The notes under the pieces were generated by a model. It was not told the origin of the DNA, ran no database searches, and saw only the letters and a program-made list of their open reading frames with translations. This document shows positions 1 to 10,248 of a stretch of 64,000 nt of DNA, in pieces. This DNA is from Teredinibacter sp. KSP-S5-2. Its GTDB lineage: Bacteria > Pseudomonadota > Gammaproteobacteria > Pseudomonadales > Cellvibrionaceae. Location of the stretch: NCBI RefSeq assembly GCF_032773895.1, contig NZ_CP120416.1, positions 186,001 through 250,000 on the forward strand, read 5' to 3'. How positions within the stretch are numbered: the stretch's first letter is position 1; each line of letters starts with the position of its first letter. Position numbers and translations under genes: made by a program.

Positions 1-101
1 TCAATTCTCAATAATAAAATGATTGTATATTTGATTTGGGTTGTTTTTTTTATTTTCTGGCGTTTTATGTTTTTTGATGAATTTCTCGCTCGGAAAAAGG
101 T

Positions 102-509
102 ATGAAGGAAATGAGGGTGAAAATACCAAAACCGGTTGATAAAATATTTTCAGGCTATCCAAAAGAAGCAAGAAAATGTTTGCTTGATTTACGTAATATA
201 ATTTACGAAGTGGCGAAAGATGAAGGCGTGAAAATGTTGGAGGAAAGCCTTAAGTGGGGAGAGCCCAGTTATCGGCCTATAAACCCTCGGATTGGCACCG
301 CTGTCAGAATAGCCTGGAAAAGTAAGACGCCGGAAAATATCTATTTATTTGTAAATTGTAAGACTTCACTAGTTGATAAGTATCGTGTTCTTTTTTCTGA
401 CGTATTAACGTTTGAAGGGAATCGAGCTGTTGTGATACCAATAAATAAACCCTTGTCGTACGAACCGCTTCGGGAGTGTATTCGTTTGGCTTTTTGTTAT
501 TTCCTGTAA
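102..509 (+). CDS. DUF1801-like (YdhG/YjhX-type) small cytosolic protein
   Basis: A 135-residue soluble protein with no signal peptide or membrane segment. The N-terminal pattern (a Tyr-Pro pair, a helical stretch LLDLRNIIYEVAK, then ESLKWGEPSYRP) is typical of the DUF1801 family, which has an alpha/beta fold. Its biochemical role is not established, so none is assigned. The ATG at 102 follows a purine-rich GAAAAAGG; a second in-frame ATG at 111 is possible. It faces the uvrA block convergently, with 15 bases between its stop and the end of the next gene. Family recognition is from memory of the motif, not from a search. Confidence 0.75.
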   Translation: MKEMRVKIPKPVDKIFSGYPKEARKCLLDLRNIIYEVAKDEGVKMLEESLKWGEPSYRPINPRIGTAVRIAWKSKTPENIYLFVNCKTSLVDKYRVLFSDVLTFEGNRAVVIPINKPLSYEPLRECIRLAFCYFL

Positions 510-524
510 TTCAAGGGGCAGAGT

Positions 525-1214
525 CTATTTTTTATCTGAAAGATGTTCGACTTGGTAGCTTAGCTCTTCAAGGCATTTTGCAAGAGTGTAGTAATATTTT
601 TCGATACTGACATGAATAAAGTTTCCAGGGTAGCTTTCTTCTACACCATTTTCTCCATACTGGCTCGCACGAACATCGCATTGCTTTACATCTTGATACA
701 CTTGTTTGAATGACGTGCCGGGTTTGGTCAGAATTATTTTTCCACCTACAGGCATGTATTGTTGTCTAACGGTGGCTGAGTGACTGCGATAGGCATTAAG
801 TACAAAATTTTCAGGAAAATAGCCTTCGGAATCGACTAGTTCCAGGTTGTGGCCTTTTATACAGGTTGTATGCTCTTTGTATAAGTTTGGTGTAATTAAA
901 TGCTCCGGTATTTTATGAAGCGGTGCTGCTCGTAGAATAAATTGCTTTTTATAAATGTCTTCCTGGCATTTTTTCTGTGCATCGAAAAAATTTTCGGTAT
1001 TTTCATTTGATACTCTCCATGAGGTGACGTAGGCATTGCCGTCGTTGTCAATAAGCTGCTCTTGTCGAATAGAGTCCGGCAATTGAACAGCGTAGAGAGG
1101 AGGATGATTGGGCCGTAAGAAGAGTAGAATATCTGTGCCTGCACTGGGCGCTTGAGGCCCGGTGCAGGAAGCGAGTGTCGCTAGTAAAAGACTGTAAATT
1201 GCATGTTTCTTCAC
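525..1214 (-). CDS. putative outer-membrane or periplasmic lipoprotein, unknown function
   Basis: The protein begins with basic residues, a hydrophobic stretch (YSLLLATLASC) and a Cys preceded by L-A-S, a good lipobox, so it should be exported and lipidated. The mature part (about 210 residues) has six or so cysteines and no domain that I recognise. I chose the GTG at 1214, which gives a 17-residue signal ending at the lipobox Cys and starts 11 bases after the uvrA stop. A GTG at 1238 in the same frame would add eight residues and overlap uvrA by 14 bases. Neither start has a clear Shine-Dalgarno sequence. It probably rides on uvrA transcription. Confidence 0.7.
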   Translation of the reverse strand: MKKHAIYSLLLATLASCTGPQAPSAGTDILLFLRPNHPPLYAVQLPDSIRQEQLIDNDGNAYVTSWRVSNENTENFFDAQKKCQEDIYKKQFILRAAPLHKIPEHLITPNLYKEHTTCIKGHNLELVDSEGYFPENFVLNAYRSHSATVRQQYMPVGGKIILTKPGTSFKQVYQDVKQCDVRASQYGENGVEESYPGNFIHVSIEKYYYTLAKCLEELSYQVEHLSDKK

Positions 1215-1224
1215 AAGCGAGGGT

Positions 1225-4056
1225 TTACTTTTTTGCACTCAGTAAAGGCTTGAGAAATTTCCCTGTGTGGGATTTCTTAACTTTGCAAATGGCTTCCGGT
1301 GTTCCCGTTGCAATAATTTCTCCACCGCCGCTTCCGCCTTCTGGGCCAAGATCAACAATCCAATCGGCAGTTTTGACTACATCCAAATTATGCTCAATCA
1401 CCACAATGGTGTTGCCGTGATCTCTCAGACGATGCAATACATTAAGCAATTGCTGAATGTCGTGGAAGTGTAAGCCTGTGGTGGGTTCATCCAGAATATA
1501 CAGTGTTTTTCCCGTGTCTCGCTTGGAAAGCTCTTTCGCCAGTTTTACCCGTTGCGCTTCACCACCAGACAGCGTGGTGGCAGCTTGTCCCAAACGAATA
1601 TAGGACAAGCCGACATCAATCAGCGTTTGCAGCTTTTTCGCCACAGCGGGGATAGCATCGAAAAATTCGCGAGCATCTTCAACCGTCATATCCAGACATT
1701 CGTGGATATTTTTACCTTTGTATTTGATTTCCAGCGTTTCACGGTTATAGCGTTTACCGTGGCATTGGTCGCAGGGTACATAGACGTCAGGTAAAAAGTG
1801 CATTTCCACTTTGACAACACCATCGCCTTGGCAGGCTTCGCAACGCCCACCCTTCACATTAAAGCTAAACCGGCCTGCTTTGTAACCCCGTGAACGGGCT
1901 TCCTGAGTGCCTGCAAAGATATCCCTGATCGGTGTGAATATTCCCGTGTAGGTTGCGGGATTTGAGCGTGGTGTGCGTCCTATGGGGCTTTGATCGATGT
2001 CGACACATTTATCCAAATACTGAAAGCCGTCAATGCTTTCGTAGGCCGCTGGTGTCAGTGTGGTTGCACCATTAAGTGTCGTTGCTGCTAACGGGTACAG
2101 GGTGCTGTTAATCAGGGTTGATTTGCCTGAGCCGGAAACACCTGTCACACATGTCATTAAGCCTATGGGAATTTCCAGAGTAACGGATTTCAGGTTATTC
2201 CCTGTTGCACCGGATAACACGAGTTTTTGATCCTGTTTATTAGAATTACGGATCTGTGGTACCGCAATGGCTTTTTTTCCGCAAAGGTATTGGCCAGTGA
2301 CAGATTTTTTGGATTTTATAATTTGTTGGTAGCCGCCTTGCGCAATAATTTCGCCGCCGTGAACACCTGCTCCAGGGCCGACATCAATAATATAATCTGC
2401 GGTTCGAATGGCATCTTCATCATGTTCGACAACAATAACGGTATTGCCAAGATCACGTAAATGAGTGAGCGTTTTTAACAGGCGGTCGTTGTCCCTTTGG
2501 TGTAAGCCAATCGAAGGCTCATCTAAAATGTACATAACGCCAACCAGGCCGGCACCTATTTGGCTGGCGAGTCGAATTCGTTGAGCTTCACCACCGGACA
2601 GTGTTTCTGCGCTCCGGTTGAGGGTTAGATAATTCAACCCGACATCCACTAAAAAACGGAATCTGTCTCTCAGTTCTTTTAGGATTTTATCGGCGATTTC
2701 TTGTTTTGAACCACTGAATTCAAGCTGAAGAAAATACTGGTGAGCGTCACCAACAGGCAGTTCAGTGATTTCCGGCAGCGTTTTATTATCGACAAAAACA
2801 TTACGGGCATCTTTGTTAAGACGTGCACCACCACAGTCGGGACAGCGCATGGTAGAGAGTAATTTCGCCAACTCTTCCCTGACAGAGGAAGAATCCGTAT
2901 CACGATAGCGTCTTTCCAAATTCGGTATTACACCTTCAAAAGCATGTGTGCGGTGGAAAGTATCGCCGCGATCATTTTCGTAGGTGAAGTCGATCACCTC
3001 TTCGGCTGAACCGTACAAAATGATATTGCGATATTTTTTGGCGAGTTTGTTCCAGGGTTTTTCAATATCGAAGCCGTAATGTTCCGCCAGCGATGTCAGC
3101 ATATGGAAATAATACAGGTTGCGTTTATCCCAACTGCGAATCGCGCCTTCTGACAGAGAGGCTTCCGGGTAATGAACGATTTTATCTTCAGAAAAAAACT
3201 GTTTAACGCCTAAACCATCGCAGGATGGGCAAGCGCCGGCAGGGTTGTTAAAGGAAAATAGTCGGGGTTCCAGCTCGGATAACGCGTAATCACATACTGG
3301 GCACGAATGCTTGGCCGAGAATACTTGATCGCTTTTTTTGCCGTCCATATCTGCGACTATGGCGATGCCGTCGGATAGGTGAAGAGCGGTTTCGAAGGAT
3401 TCCGCCAGGCGAACCTGAATATCTTCCCGAACTTTAAATCGATCGACAATCACTTCTATGGTGTGTTTTTTCCGCTTATCTAATTTCGGCGTGTCGTCAA
3501 GGTCACATACGATGCCATCAATCCGGGCGCGAATAAAACCGTCTCTTTGCAGGCTATCAAATACATGCAGATGCTCACCTTTTCGATCGCGAATAATGGG
3601 AGCGAGTAGCATGGTTTTGCTGCCTTCTGGCATGCGTAAAACCTGATCGACCATTTGTGAAACGGTTTGTGCGGAGAGTGGCTCTCCGTGAATAGGACAG
3701 CGAGGCTCTCCCACCCGAGCGAAAAGCAGGCGCAGGTAGTCGTAAATCTCGGTGATAGTACCCACAGTAGAGCGGGGATTGTGCGATGTGGACTTCTGCT
3801 CAATAGATATTGCCGGGCTCAGACCTTCAATATGGTCAACGTCCGGTTTTTCCATCATGGATAAAAACTGTCTGGCGTAGGTGGATAAGGATTCAACGTA
3901 GCGTCTTTGTCCTTCGGCATAAAGAGTGTCGAAGGCAAGGGATGATTTTCCCGAACCGGATAAACCGGTAATCACTACCAGTTTGTCTCGGGGGATTTCC
4001 AGATTGACGTTTTTTAAGTTATGTGTGCGTGCGCCACGAACAACAATTTTATCCAC
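1225..4056 (-). CDS. uvrA: UvrABC excinuclease subunit A
   Basis: UvrA is the DNA-damage recognition ATPase of nucleotide excision repair; it loads UvrB at lesions. The 943-residue length matches the family. Two ABC ATPase modules are visible: Walker A GLSGSGKS near residue 31 and GVSGSGKST near residue 640, each with an LSGGEAQR signature followed by a LDEP Walker B. Zinc-finger cysteine pairs (CPVC...CPSC and CEAC...CDQC) are intact. The order uvrA, then divergent MFS transporter and ssb, is the usual one in pseudomonads and relatives, although here a LuxR-type regulator is inserted between them. I found no convincing LexA box upstream. Confidence 0.98.
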   Translation of the reverse strand: MDKIVVRGARTHNLKNVNLEIPRDKLVVITGLSGSGKSSLAFDTLYAEGQRRYVESLSTYARQFLSMMEKPDVDHIEGLSPAISIEQKSTSHNPRSTVGTITEIYDYLRLLFARVGEPRCPIHGEPLSAQTVSQMVDQVLRMPEGSKTMLLAPIIRDRKGEHLHVFDSLQRDGFIRARIDGIVCDLDDTPKLDKRKKHTIEVIVDRFKVREDIQVRLAESFETALHLSDGIAIVADMDGKKSDQVFSAKHSCPVCDYALSELEPRLFSFNNPAGACPSCDGLGVKQFFSEDKIVHYPEASLSEGAIRSWDKRNLYYFHMLTSLAEHYGFDIEKPWNKLAKKYRNIILYGSAEEVIDFTYENDRGDTFHRTHAFEGVIPNLERRYRDTDSSSVREELAKLLSTMRCPDCGGARLNKDARNVFVDNKTLPEITELPVGDAHQYFLQLEFSGSKQEIADKILKELRDRFRFLVDVGLNYLTLNRSAETLSGGEAQRIRLASQIGAGLVGVMYILDEPSIGLHQRDNDRLLKTLTHLRDLGNTVIVVEHDEDAIRTADYIIDVGPGAGVHGGEIIAQGGYQQIIKSKKSVTGQYLCGKKAIAVPQIRNSNKQDQKLVLSGATGNNLKSVTLEIPIGLMTCVTGVSGSGKSTLINSTLYPLAATTLNGATTLTPAAYESIDGFQYLDKCVDIDQSPIGRTPRSNPATYTGIFTPIRDIFAGTQEARSRGYKAGRFSFNVKGGRCEACQGDGVVKVEMHFLPDVYVPCDQCHGKRYNRETLEIKYKGKNIHECLDMTVEDAREFFDAIPAVAKKLQTLIDVGLSYIRLGQAATTLSGGEAQRVKLAKELSKRDTGKTLYILDEPTTGLHFHDIQQLLNVLHRLRDHGNTIVVIEHNLDVVKTADWIVDLGPEGGSGGGEIIATGTPEAICKVKKSHTGKFLKPLLSAKK

Positions 4057-4186
4057 GGATGAGTTCCAGTCTTATCTGATAGGTTGGCGTAAAACGAAGC
4101 CCGCTAGTATACGGGAATCGAGCTAGACAACTCTATACGATGTATCGAGCATTTTGGGTGAATTGAGAAGGGAGAGTATCGGATAG

Positions 4187-4213
4187 TACTCCTGACAGAA
4201 GCTGTCAGGAGTA
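4187..4213. repeat. perfect 12-bp palindrome with 3-base loop
   Basis: TACTCCTGACAG, loop AAG, then the exact reverse complement. It lies between the uvrA start (4056) and the end of the luxR-type gene (4250), so it is downstream of that gene and about 130 bases upstream of uvrA. Neither strand has a U-run after it, so it is not a standard intrinsic terminator. The CTG...CAG spacing is 11, not 10, so it is not a LexA box. It may be a mRNA 3' stabilising hairpin or a regulator site. Confidence 0.6.
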
Positions 4214-4249
4214 TGTCAGTGTGCGTAAAGCTTGAGCTGGATGGATTGC

Positions 4250-4912
4250 TTACAGATTGTCCAGATCGTCTAGATCACGAACCCAATTACTGGCTTCTAA
4301 ACGATTTCTTACGCCAATTTTTTTGTACACATTGTACAAATGACTTTTGACGGTGTGCTCACTAACGGAAAGTGCTTCAGCAATATCCGCATTAGTTGCT
4401 CCGTCTTTGATGAGTTGAAGAATCTGGCGCTCGCGCTTGGTTAATTTCACATCAGGTCGTTTGACCGATGAAGGCGCTTTTCTGTTTTTGTTCAAAAAAT
4501 GGTGAAGAAGACGACGTGGTACCCAGAAATCACCTTCGAGCAACTGGGTTAAACCTCGTATAAGTTGGTCTTGGTCTGTATCGGCGTAGAAAAGGCCGGA
4601 GACACAAGGCCAGTCCAAGAGGTTTTCGTGCTCTGATTCCTGCTCCGCATTAAGTAGCGCTGCGGTGATATTGGGTAGATCATTAACTTCATGGGCAAGG
4701 TCGTTCAGCACTTGCATATCTTGCCCGTGACAGTCGATGAGGAGTAAGTCCGTTTCTTCAGGTACTTGAGAGACTGAACTGTACTGCTGACACTTGACGC
4801 CAAGCTCTGCGGCGATCAGGTTCGCCAGTAAGCCTGTCTGCAAGCTACCATTGTATGAAAACAGCGCAATCCGTTTGTTTGAAAATATATTTTGATGTTC
4901 TGGTTGCGACAC
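4250..4912 (-). CDS. LuxR-family transcription regulator, CsgD/VpsT-like
   Basis: A 220-residue regulator. The first 125 residues resemble a degenerate receiver domain (LLLIDCHG with Asp60), and residues 157-211 are a clear LuxR/GerE helix-turn-helix (LTKRERQILQLIKDGATNADIA). Just before the linker it has DFWVPRRLL, with W-V-P-R at residues 130-133. In VpsT and related CsgD-type regulators a W-[FLM]-[TS]-R motif at this place binds cyclic di-GMP; here positions 2 and 3 differ, so ligand binding is possible but unproven. Such proteins usually control biofilm matrix or adhesion genes. It is transcribed away from the MFS-ssb pair and followed by a strong palindrome. Confidence 0.85.
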   Translation of the reverse strand: MSQPEHQNIFSNKRIALFSYNGSLQTGLLANLIAAELGVKCQQYSSVSQVPEETDLLLIDCHGQDMQVLNDLAHEVNDLPNITAALLNAEQESEHENLLDWPCVSGLFYADTDQDQLIRGLTQLLEGDFWVPRRLLHHFLNKNRKAPSSVKRPDVKLTKRERQILQLIKDGATNADIAEALSVSEHTVKSHLYNVYKKIGVRNRLEASNWVRDLDDLDNL

Positions 4913-5286
4913 ATTAATACCTAGTGTGAAGAAGTAAACTGCCTAATTTTTAATCTCGAATGATCAATGACTTCGATTTCCCCGCAGGTCTTGCCCACTA
5001 TAGTGTAGCAACAAAGCCCTGCAAGTATCCTCCCTGAATATTTTATTGTCATATTCTTGCGCCACCACTGACGGCACAACGTTGGGATTGTAACCCAATT
5101 ACTAATGCTAAAGCACGAATTTCATAGTAAAACGCATTTTGCCTGATATATGTATACCTATGTATATTTTTTCTGTTTGTTTCGTAAGCAAATAGCAAAT
5201 CTGAGTATTTGTACTCACCTTTTACTGCTTAACCTGGCAGCTGCTGTTAGAATCGCGCCCACTAAACTTACGAGCAGGAGTTCACA
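4913..5286. other. divergent intergenic region, luxR-type gene / MFS gene
   Basis: 374 bases without a gene. It must hold the promoters of the regulator (leftward) and the MFS-ssb genes (rightward). A short dyad TTGGG-N7-CCCAA lies at 5082-5098 and could be an operator. An AT-rich stretch around 5150-5220 precedes the MFS start. No riboswitch or small RNA could be recognised. Confidence 0.5.
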
Positions 5287-6633
5287 TTGTCTACTGAGGT
5301 TAGATCCGTTACGTCATTGGCTATGCTGTATGCCTTTCGAATGCTGGGCCTGTTCATGGTGCTGCCCATCCTTGTTCTATACGGAAAAGGCTACCTTGGC
5401 GCGACACCTTTTACTTTGGGGTTGGCGTTAGGCGTGTATGGCCTTACTCAAGCGGTGTTTCAAATTCCTTTGGGGCTCATGTCGGATATCTTTGGTCGTA
5501 AGCTGATTATTATTTCGGGCTTGGTAATTTTTGCTGCCGGGAGTTTGGTGGCAGCTTTTTCAACGACAGTTGAAGGTTTAATTATTGGACGGGCTTTGCA
5601 GGGCAGTGGTGCTATTGCGAGTGCCATTATGGCGACCGTTGCAGACCTGACTTCAGAGCAAAACCGAACGAAAGCGATGGCGGCAATCGGTGCGTCTATC
5701 GGTCTATCGTTTACTTTGGCCATGGTGGTTGGCCCCAGCCTGGCTGCTATTGCGGGTTTAGAAGGAGTGTTTATCCTCTCTGCGGTGTTGTCTGTAGTTG
5801 GGATTCTTATCGTATTATTTTTGCTTCCCACTCCGCCCCGTTTTCATAAGTCTCACCGTGATACAGGCGCTATACCGTCGCTAATTCTTGCCACCATTAA
5901 AAATGGTGAGTTGTTTCGCTTGAACTGGGGGATTTTTAGTCTTCACTGCGTTTTAATGGCCAGTTTTGTTGTGCTTCCCGGGTTGCTCCAGGCTGAGCTA
6001 GGTTTGGATAAAGCCCAGCATTGGCGAGTATATCTGCCGGTTTTGTTGTTGAGCTTTGTGGCAATGTTACCTTTTATGCTCCTGGCGGAACGTAAACGCC
6101 AGGTTAAGGGTGTTTTTCTTGGGGCGATATTTGCAATGGCTGCGTGCCTGTTTGGCATGGGTGTGTTTTCCGGTAACGGATACTGGCTGGTGTTTTTGGT
6201 TTTTGTCTTTTTTGTAGCGTTTAACCTTTTGGAGGCAACGCTTCCTTCATTAGTGAGTAAGATTGCTCCCGTTGGCTCCAAGGGCACGGCGATGGGAATT
6301 TACTCGACAAGCCAGTTTCTGGGGGCCTTCTGCGGCGGAGCTATAGGCGGCGCGTTGATGAGTTACCAATCTAGCGGGGAGTTTTTATTTTTCTGTTGCG
6401 CAACCCTGGTAGCGCTCTGGGGGGCTTTAGCCTGGACGATGGCCAAACCCAAGTATTTGAGTAGTTTGTGCTATAGCATCCCGGAAGGTTTTGCCGGGGC
6501 AGGGGACGTGAAGTCCTTGGTTGGGGTGGAAGAAGCCTTAGTAGTGGTGGAAGAATCGCTACTTTATCTGAAGGTAGATAAACAGCTTTTTAACGAGCAA
6601 CAGCTTGAAAATGTGTTAACAGCCCCTCACTAA
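5287..6633 (+). CDS. MFS transporter, YajR-like
   Basis: A 448-residue major-facilitator protein with about 12 hydrophobic segments. The motif-A region reads GLMSDIFGRKLI, close to the family consensus G-x-x-x-D-R-x-G-R-[RK]. The C-terminal soluble tail of about 60 residues (VGVEEALVVVEESLLYLKVD) resembles the YAM domain of E. coli YajR. The substrate is unknown; it is probably a proton-coupled exporter of the inner membrane. The start is TTG at 5287, supported by a good AGCAGGAG six to seven bases upstream. Its place between uvrA and ssb is conserved in many gammaproteobacteria. Confidence 0.9.
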   Translation: MSTEVRSVTSLAMLYAFRMLGLFMVLPILVLYGKGYLGATPFTLGLALGVYGLTQAVFQIPLGLMSDIFGRKLIIISGLVIFAAGSLVAAFSTTVEGLIIGRALQGSGAIASAIMATVADLTSEQNRTKAMAAIGASIGLSFTLAMVVGPSLAAIAGLEGVFILSAVLSVVGILIVLFLLPTPPRFHKSHRDTGAIPSLILATIKNGELFRLNWGIFSLHCVLMASFVVLPGLLQAELGLDKAQHWRVYLPVLLLSFVAMLPFMLLAERKRQVKGVFLGAIFAMAACLFGMGVFSGNGYWLVFLVFVFFVAFNLLEATLPSLVSKIAPVGSKGTAMGIYSTSQFLGAFCGGAIGGALMSYQSSGEFLFFCCATLVALWGALAWTMAKPKYLSSLCYSIPEGFAGAGDVKSLVGVEEALVVVEESLLYLKVDKQLFNEQQLENVLTAPH

Positions 6634-6645
6634 AAGCGCTAGAAT
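6616..6645 (+). promoter_or_regulatory. candidate sigma-70 promoter of ssb
   Basis: TTAACA at 6616-6621 and TAGAAT at 6640-6645 with an 18-base spacer, each one mismatch from consensus. It overlaps the end of the MFS gene and lies about 45 bases upstream of the ssb start, so ssb can be expressed independently of the transporter. Read by eye only. Confidence 0.5.
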
Positions 6646-6690
6646 GTGCCGTTAGTTTTTTTGTAAATGTATAGGGTAGAGGAGAGTATC

Positions 6691-7245
6691 GTGGCTAGAG
6701 GCGTAAACAAAGTTATCTTGGTGGGCAATTGTGGCCAGGATCCTGAGACAAAATATATGCCTAGCGGCGGTGCAGTAACGAATATCAGCGTTGCTACCTC
6801 TGAAACCTGGAAGGACAAACAAACCGGTCAGCCGCAAGAGCGTACTGAGTGGCATCGTGTGGTTTTCTTTAATCGCTTGGCGGAAATTGCCGGCGAATAT
6901 CTGCGCAAAGGCGGCAAAGTTTACGTTGAAGGCTCTTTAAGAACACGTAAATGGCAGGATCAAAGTGGTCAGGATCGTTACACCACAGAGATTGTTGCCA
7001 GTGAGATGCAAATGCTTGACTCTCGTGCTGGCGAAGGTGGTTATGCTCCCCAGCAAGGTGGCTACGCTCCACAACCGCAAGCTCAACCTCAGGCCATGCC
7101 TCAGTCTGCACCGCAACAGCAGGGTGGTTATGGTCAGCAGCAGATGCCACCGCAATCTCATCCTCAACAACCTCCTCAGCAGAATGTACCTCCGATGCAG
7201 CAACCTCCTGCAATGGACAGCTTCGAAGACGATATTCCGTTCTAG
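6691..7245 (+). CDS. ssb: single-stranded DNA-binding protein
   Basis: SSB coats single-stranded DNA in replication, recombination and repair. The start is GTG at 6691 ([12 protein letters not shown] follows), eight residues downstream of an in-frame ATG at 6667. A GAGGAGA at 6679-6685 sits at the right distance from the GTG, and the family always begins with this motif. The 184-residue product has an N-terminal OB fold (to about residue 110), a Gln/Pro/Gly-rich flexible linker (GGYAPQ repeats, 111-172) and the acidic tip DDIPF that recruits partner proteins. Nothing is unusual. Confidence 0.98.
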   Translation: MARGVNKVILVGNCGQDPETKYMPSGGAVTNISVATSETWKDKQTGQPQERTEWHRVVFFNRLAEIAGEYLRKGGKVYVEGSLRTRKWQDQSGQDRYTTEIVASEMQMLDSRAGEGGYAPQQGGYAPQPQAQPQAMPQSAPQQQGGYGQQQMPPQSHPQQPPQQNVPPMQQPPAMDSFEDDIPF

Positions 7246-7289
7246 CAGACATAATTAGTTAACACGTACTCAGCAAGCGTAGGTTCTAG

Positions 7290-8156
7290 GTGGCATTTAA
7301 ACTTCTTGTTCTTGGCGCAAAGTCCTGTTTGAGGGTGTCATTACTGAACACCTTGGAAGAAATGCCCTACTCGGTACAGCTGCCCGAGCTGGAAGGAATG
7401 TCACCGGAAGAGCTTGCATCCCAGATTGTTGCGGCTCGACCAAGCATAACGCTGTTGTTGGTAGACCCTAATAATGAACAGGGATATCAGGCAGCCGAGA
7501 CAGCTTTGAAGGGACTTCAACTGGCCTATGAGCAAAGAAGTACTCCGTTAATCGCTCTTTCTTCCCATCGTGTGTTTGGTGATCAATTTAATGAGTCCGG
7601 GTTGCGTGAAGAGGAAGAGCCGAATCCTACCCCAGATGATAAAGATGCTTCACTGTGGCTGGATTATGAGCGAGAAGTGGCCAAAATAAAGGATCATATT
7701 CTGCTTCGCTCCAGTTGGTTTATCGATGGGGATTCTACCTCTCTCGTTGACCGCTTTGCGCCAAAGCTGCTTCATGGCAAGACACCTTTTAAAGCCTCCA
7801 GTAAACATGAGCTTTCGCCTGTAACGATCAAAACCACCACCAATGCCTTAATTGCAATTATGCAGCAGGTTTTGTGTGGCGCTGAAAATTGGGGGGTGTT
7901 TCATCTGTCTAGTTCGGATAGTTGCAGTGAATACGAGTTTGTAAACAAACTGGCTGATACTCTGCGTGAGTACGAGCGTGAGTCGTGCGAAATCTCAGAA
8001 TGCTCAGTGGATGACTTTACTCATCGCATCGCGGGTACTGGGAATTTACGTGGTAAACGTCTTACCAAAAACTTTGGTATTCAGCAGGTTTCCTGGCGTT
8101 CTGGGTTTTCGTTGGTGGTAAAACACTATTTGGAAAGTTTGCCGGACGAGGGGTAA
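7290..8156 (+). CDS. RmlD-like sugar-nucleotide-binding protein, degenerate
   Basis: A 288-residue protein of the RmlD (dTDP-4-dehydrorhamnose reductase) type within the extended SDR superfamily. The family signature around the start of the fourth strand (IALSSHRVFGDQF) and ILLRSSWFIDG are present. The N-terminal nucleotide-binding loop (VLGAKSCLR) lacks the usual G-x-x-G-x-x-G, and the catalytic Y-x-x-x-K is broken: Tyr126 is followed by Val at the Lys position. It may therefore bind rather than reduce a nucleotide sugar or NAD(P). The start is GTG at 7290. It lies 44 bases after ssb, ends at a strong terminator, and has no rhamnose genes around it. Confidence 0.75.
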   Translation: MAFKLLVLGAKSCLRVSLLNTLEEMPYSVQLPELEGMSPEELASQIVAARPSITLLLVDPNNEQGYQAAETALKGLQLAYEQRSTPLIALSSHRVFGDQFNESGLREEEEPNPTPDDKDASLWLDYEREVAKIKDHILLRSSWFIDGDSTSLVDRFAPKLLHGKTPFKASSKHELSPVTIKTTTNALIAIMQQVLCGAENWGVFHLSSSDSCSEYEFVNKLADTLREYERESCEISECSVDDFTHRIAGTGNLRGKRLTKNFGIQQVSWRSGFSLVVKHYLESLPDEG

Positions 8157-8181
8157 GTGTTGATAACGGGTTTCAGGACAT

Positions 8182-8211
8182 AAAAAAAGCCGCTTATTAG
8201 CGGCTTTTTTT
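8182..8211. terminator. bidirectional intrinsic terminator
   Basis: A7 run, stem GCCGC, loop TTATTA, stem GCGGC, T7 run. It serves the RmlD-like gene on the plus strand and fabB on the minus strand, which converge here. Confidence 0.92.
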
Positions 8212-8228
8212 CTTGATACGTCTTTCAG

Positions 8229-9446
8229 TTAGGCTTTGTATTGCTTGAAAATCAATGTGGCATTAGTGCCGCCAAAGCCAAAACTGTTCGACATTGCTAT
8301 ATCGATACTAGCGTCTTTTGCTTCACGAATAATCGGTAAGCCTTCTGCTTCTGGATCCAGAGTTGAGATATTGGCTGAGCCGGCAATAAAGCCGTGCTTC
8401 ATCATTAGCAGAGTGTAAATAGCTTCTTGTACACCGGTTGCCCCAAGTGAGTGGCCAGTTAATGACTTGGTTGAGCTGATTGCTGGAACATCGCCACCAA
8501 AAACCTGCTTAACTGCTTGAAGTTCAGCCATATCACCGACTGGTGTGCTGGTGCCGTGAGCGTTGATGTAGTCGATTTTGCTATCACCGATGCCTTGCAT
8601 TGCCTGACGCATACAGCGAGCTGCACCCTCGCCAGATGGCGCTACCATATCGTAACCATCAGAGGTTGCACCGTAACCAACCAGTTCTCCATAGATTTTT
8701 GCACCGCGAGCCAAGGCGTGGTCAAGCGACTCAATAACCAATACTCCGGCACCGCCGGCAATAACAAAGCCGTCACGGGTCGCGTCATAAGGGCGGGAAG
8801 CCTGTTCGGGCGTGTCATTGTATTTGGTTGATAGTGCGCCCATGGCATCGAACAGCCCGGTAAGGGTCCAGTGCTCTTCTTCGCCGCCGCCAGCAAAGAC
8901 AACGTCTTGCTTGCCGAGCTGGATCAGTTCCATTGCGTTACCCACGCAGTGTGCACTGGTTGCACAGGCAGAGCTGATGGAGTAATTCACGCCCTTGATT
9001 TTGAATGGTGTAGCCAGACAGGCCGATGTGGTGCTGCCCATGGTTTGAGTTACGCGGTATGGGCCTGCACGTTTAACACCGCGAGAGCGGATAATGTCTG
9101 CGGACTCAACAACACTCTCTGTGGAAGCGCCGCCGGAACCAATGATAATGCCGGTTCTTTCATTGGAGACTTCGCTTTCGGTTAATCCAGCATCTTTAAT
9201 TGCAGCATTCATCGCAACATAGGAAAAGCCTGCTGCGTCGCCCATAAACCGTTTTACTTTCCGGTCAATGTGGTCGTTAAAATCAATATCGATGGATCCT
9301 GCAACCTGGCTGCGAAAGCCGTGTTCAGCATAGGATTCGTTATATTTAATGCCTGATTTACCTGCTCGCAGTGCGGAAAGTACTGTGTCTGTATCATTGC
9401 CTAGGCAGGAAACAATGCCCATGCCTGTTACCACAACGCGTTTCAT
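8229..9446 (-). CDS. fabB: 3-oxoacyl-[acyl-carrier-protein] synthase I
   Basis: FabB elongates acyl-ACP by Claisen condensation with malonyl-ACP and is needed for unsaturated fatty acids. The start is the ATG at 9446 ([13 protein letters not shown] follows), with GAGG six bases upstream; the open frame extends 24 codons further but those codons do not belong to the family. The product has 405 residues against 406 in E. coli. The active-site Cys161 lies in [11 protein letters not shown], and the two catalytic His motifs ([11 protein letters not shown] and TGHSLGATG) are intact. It follows fabA on the same strand, the standard fabAB operon of gammaproteobacteria. Confidence 0.97.
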   Translation of the reverse strand: MKRVVVTGMGIVSCLGNDTDTVLSALRAGKSGIKYNESYAEHGFRSQVAGSIDIDFNDHIDRKVKRFMGDAAGFSYVAMNAAIKDAGLTESEVSNERTGIIIGSGGASTESVVESADIIRSRGVKRAGPYRVTQTMGSTTSACLATPFKIKGVNYSISSACATSAHCVGNAMELIQLGKQDVVFAGGGEEEHWTLTGLFDAMGALSTKYNDTPEQASRPYDATRDGFVIAGGAGVLVIESLDHALARGAKIYGELVGYGATSDGYDMVAPSGEGAARCMRQAMQGIGDSKIDYINAHGTSTPVGDMAELQAVKQVFGGDVPAISSTKSLTGHSLGATGVQEAIYTLLMMKHGFIAGSANISTLDPEAEGLPIIREAKDASIDIAMSNSFGFGGTNATLIFKQYKA

Positions 9447-9569
9447 AGAGTGCCTCATAAAAATAAAATATTGCTTATTGGGTTGTGTAATTCTTAGAAG
9501 GTTCCAAGGATCACCCAATCCAACTGCGGGGCTGATTATCGCACAGGATCGATCTGCCCCAAAGCAGGG

Positions 9570-10094
9570 TTAAAAATCATTCGTGTTGGTAAATAGTCCC
9601 ACTCGAAGATCTTTGGCAAAGTAGATTTCTTTGCCGTCGACAGCCACTCTGCCATCGGCTATGCCCATTACCAGTTTGCGCTCGATAACGCGCTTTAAAT
9701 GGATGTGATAACTCACTTTTTCTGCTGTAGGGAGTATCTGACCGGTAAACTTCACCTCGCCAGAGCCAAGCGCTCTACCTCGTCCTGGGTTACCTTTCCA
9801 GGCCAGAAAGAAACCAACAAGTTGCCACATTGCATCTAGCCCCAAGCAGCCAGGCATAACCGGGTCACCGGGGAAATGGCAGTCGAAAAACCATAGGTCT
9901 TTATGGATGTCGAGCTCTGCAATGATTTCTCCCTTGCCGTACTCGCCGCCTGATTGGCAGATATGGGTAATTCTGTCCAGCATGAGCATGTTGGGGACAG
10001 GTAGCTGGGCATTGCCAGGACCAAACATTTGGCCATTACCACAGGTTAGAAGTTCATCTTTATCGTAAGAAGATTTTTGCTCGAAATTGTGCAT
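9570..10094 (-). CDS. fabA: beta-hydroxydecanoyl-ACP dehydratase/isomerase
   Basis: FabA dehydrates 3-hydroxydecanoyl-ACP and isomerises the trans-2 to the cis-3 double bond, the branch point to unsaturated fatty acids. The 174-residue length is standard. The catalytic pair is His73 ([11 protein letters not shown]) and Asp87 (LGLDAMWQ), equivalent to His70 and Asp84 of E. coli. fabB follows 123 bases downstream on the same strand. The upstream region is shared with galU and contains a near-palindrome that may be an operator. Confidence 0.98.
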   Translation of the reverse strand: MHNFEQKSSYDKDELLTCGNGQMFGPGNAQLPVPNMLMLDRITHICQSGGEYGKGEIIAELDIHKDLWFFDCHFPGDPVMPGCLGLDAMWQLVGFFLAWKGNPGRGRALGSGEVKFTGQILPTAEKVSYHIHLKRVIERKLVMGIADGRVAVDGKEIYFAKDLRVGLFTNTNDF

Positions 10095-10248
10095 TCTTAG
10101 ATGGGCCTTGTTTTGAACGAAAAACCGTCACAAAGGACGAAGGCGCCATTCTACCTTGAGAATTGCACATGTCCAGCTATATCAAGTGGCTAATTCGCGG
10201 CATTCTTGGCAGTAATGGCAAATACTTCCTTGGTGATGTGGTATATTC

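Noticed and set aside
4057-4250. LexA box upstream of uvrA
   Set aside because: The only CTG...CAG arrangement (4192-4208) has an 11-base spacer and is part of a longer palindrome, so it is not a LexA site.
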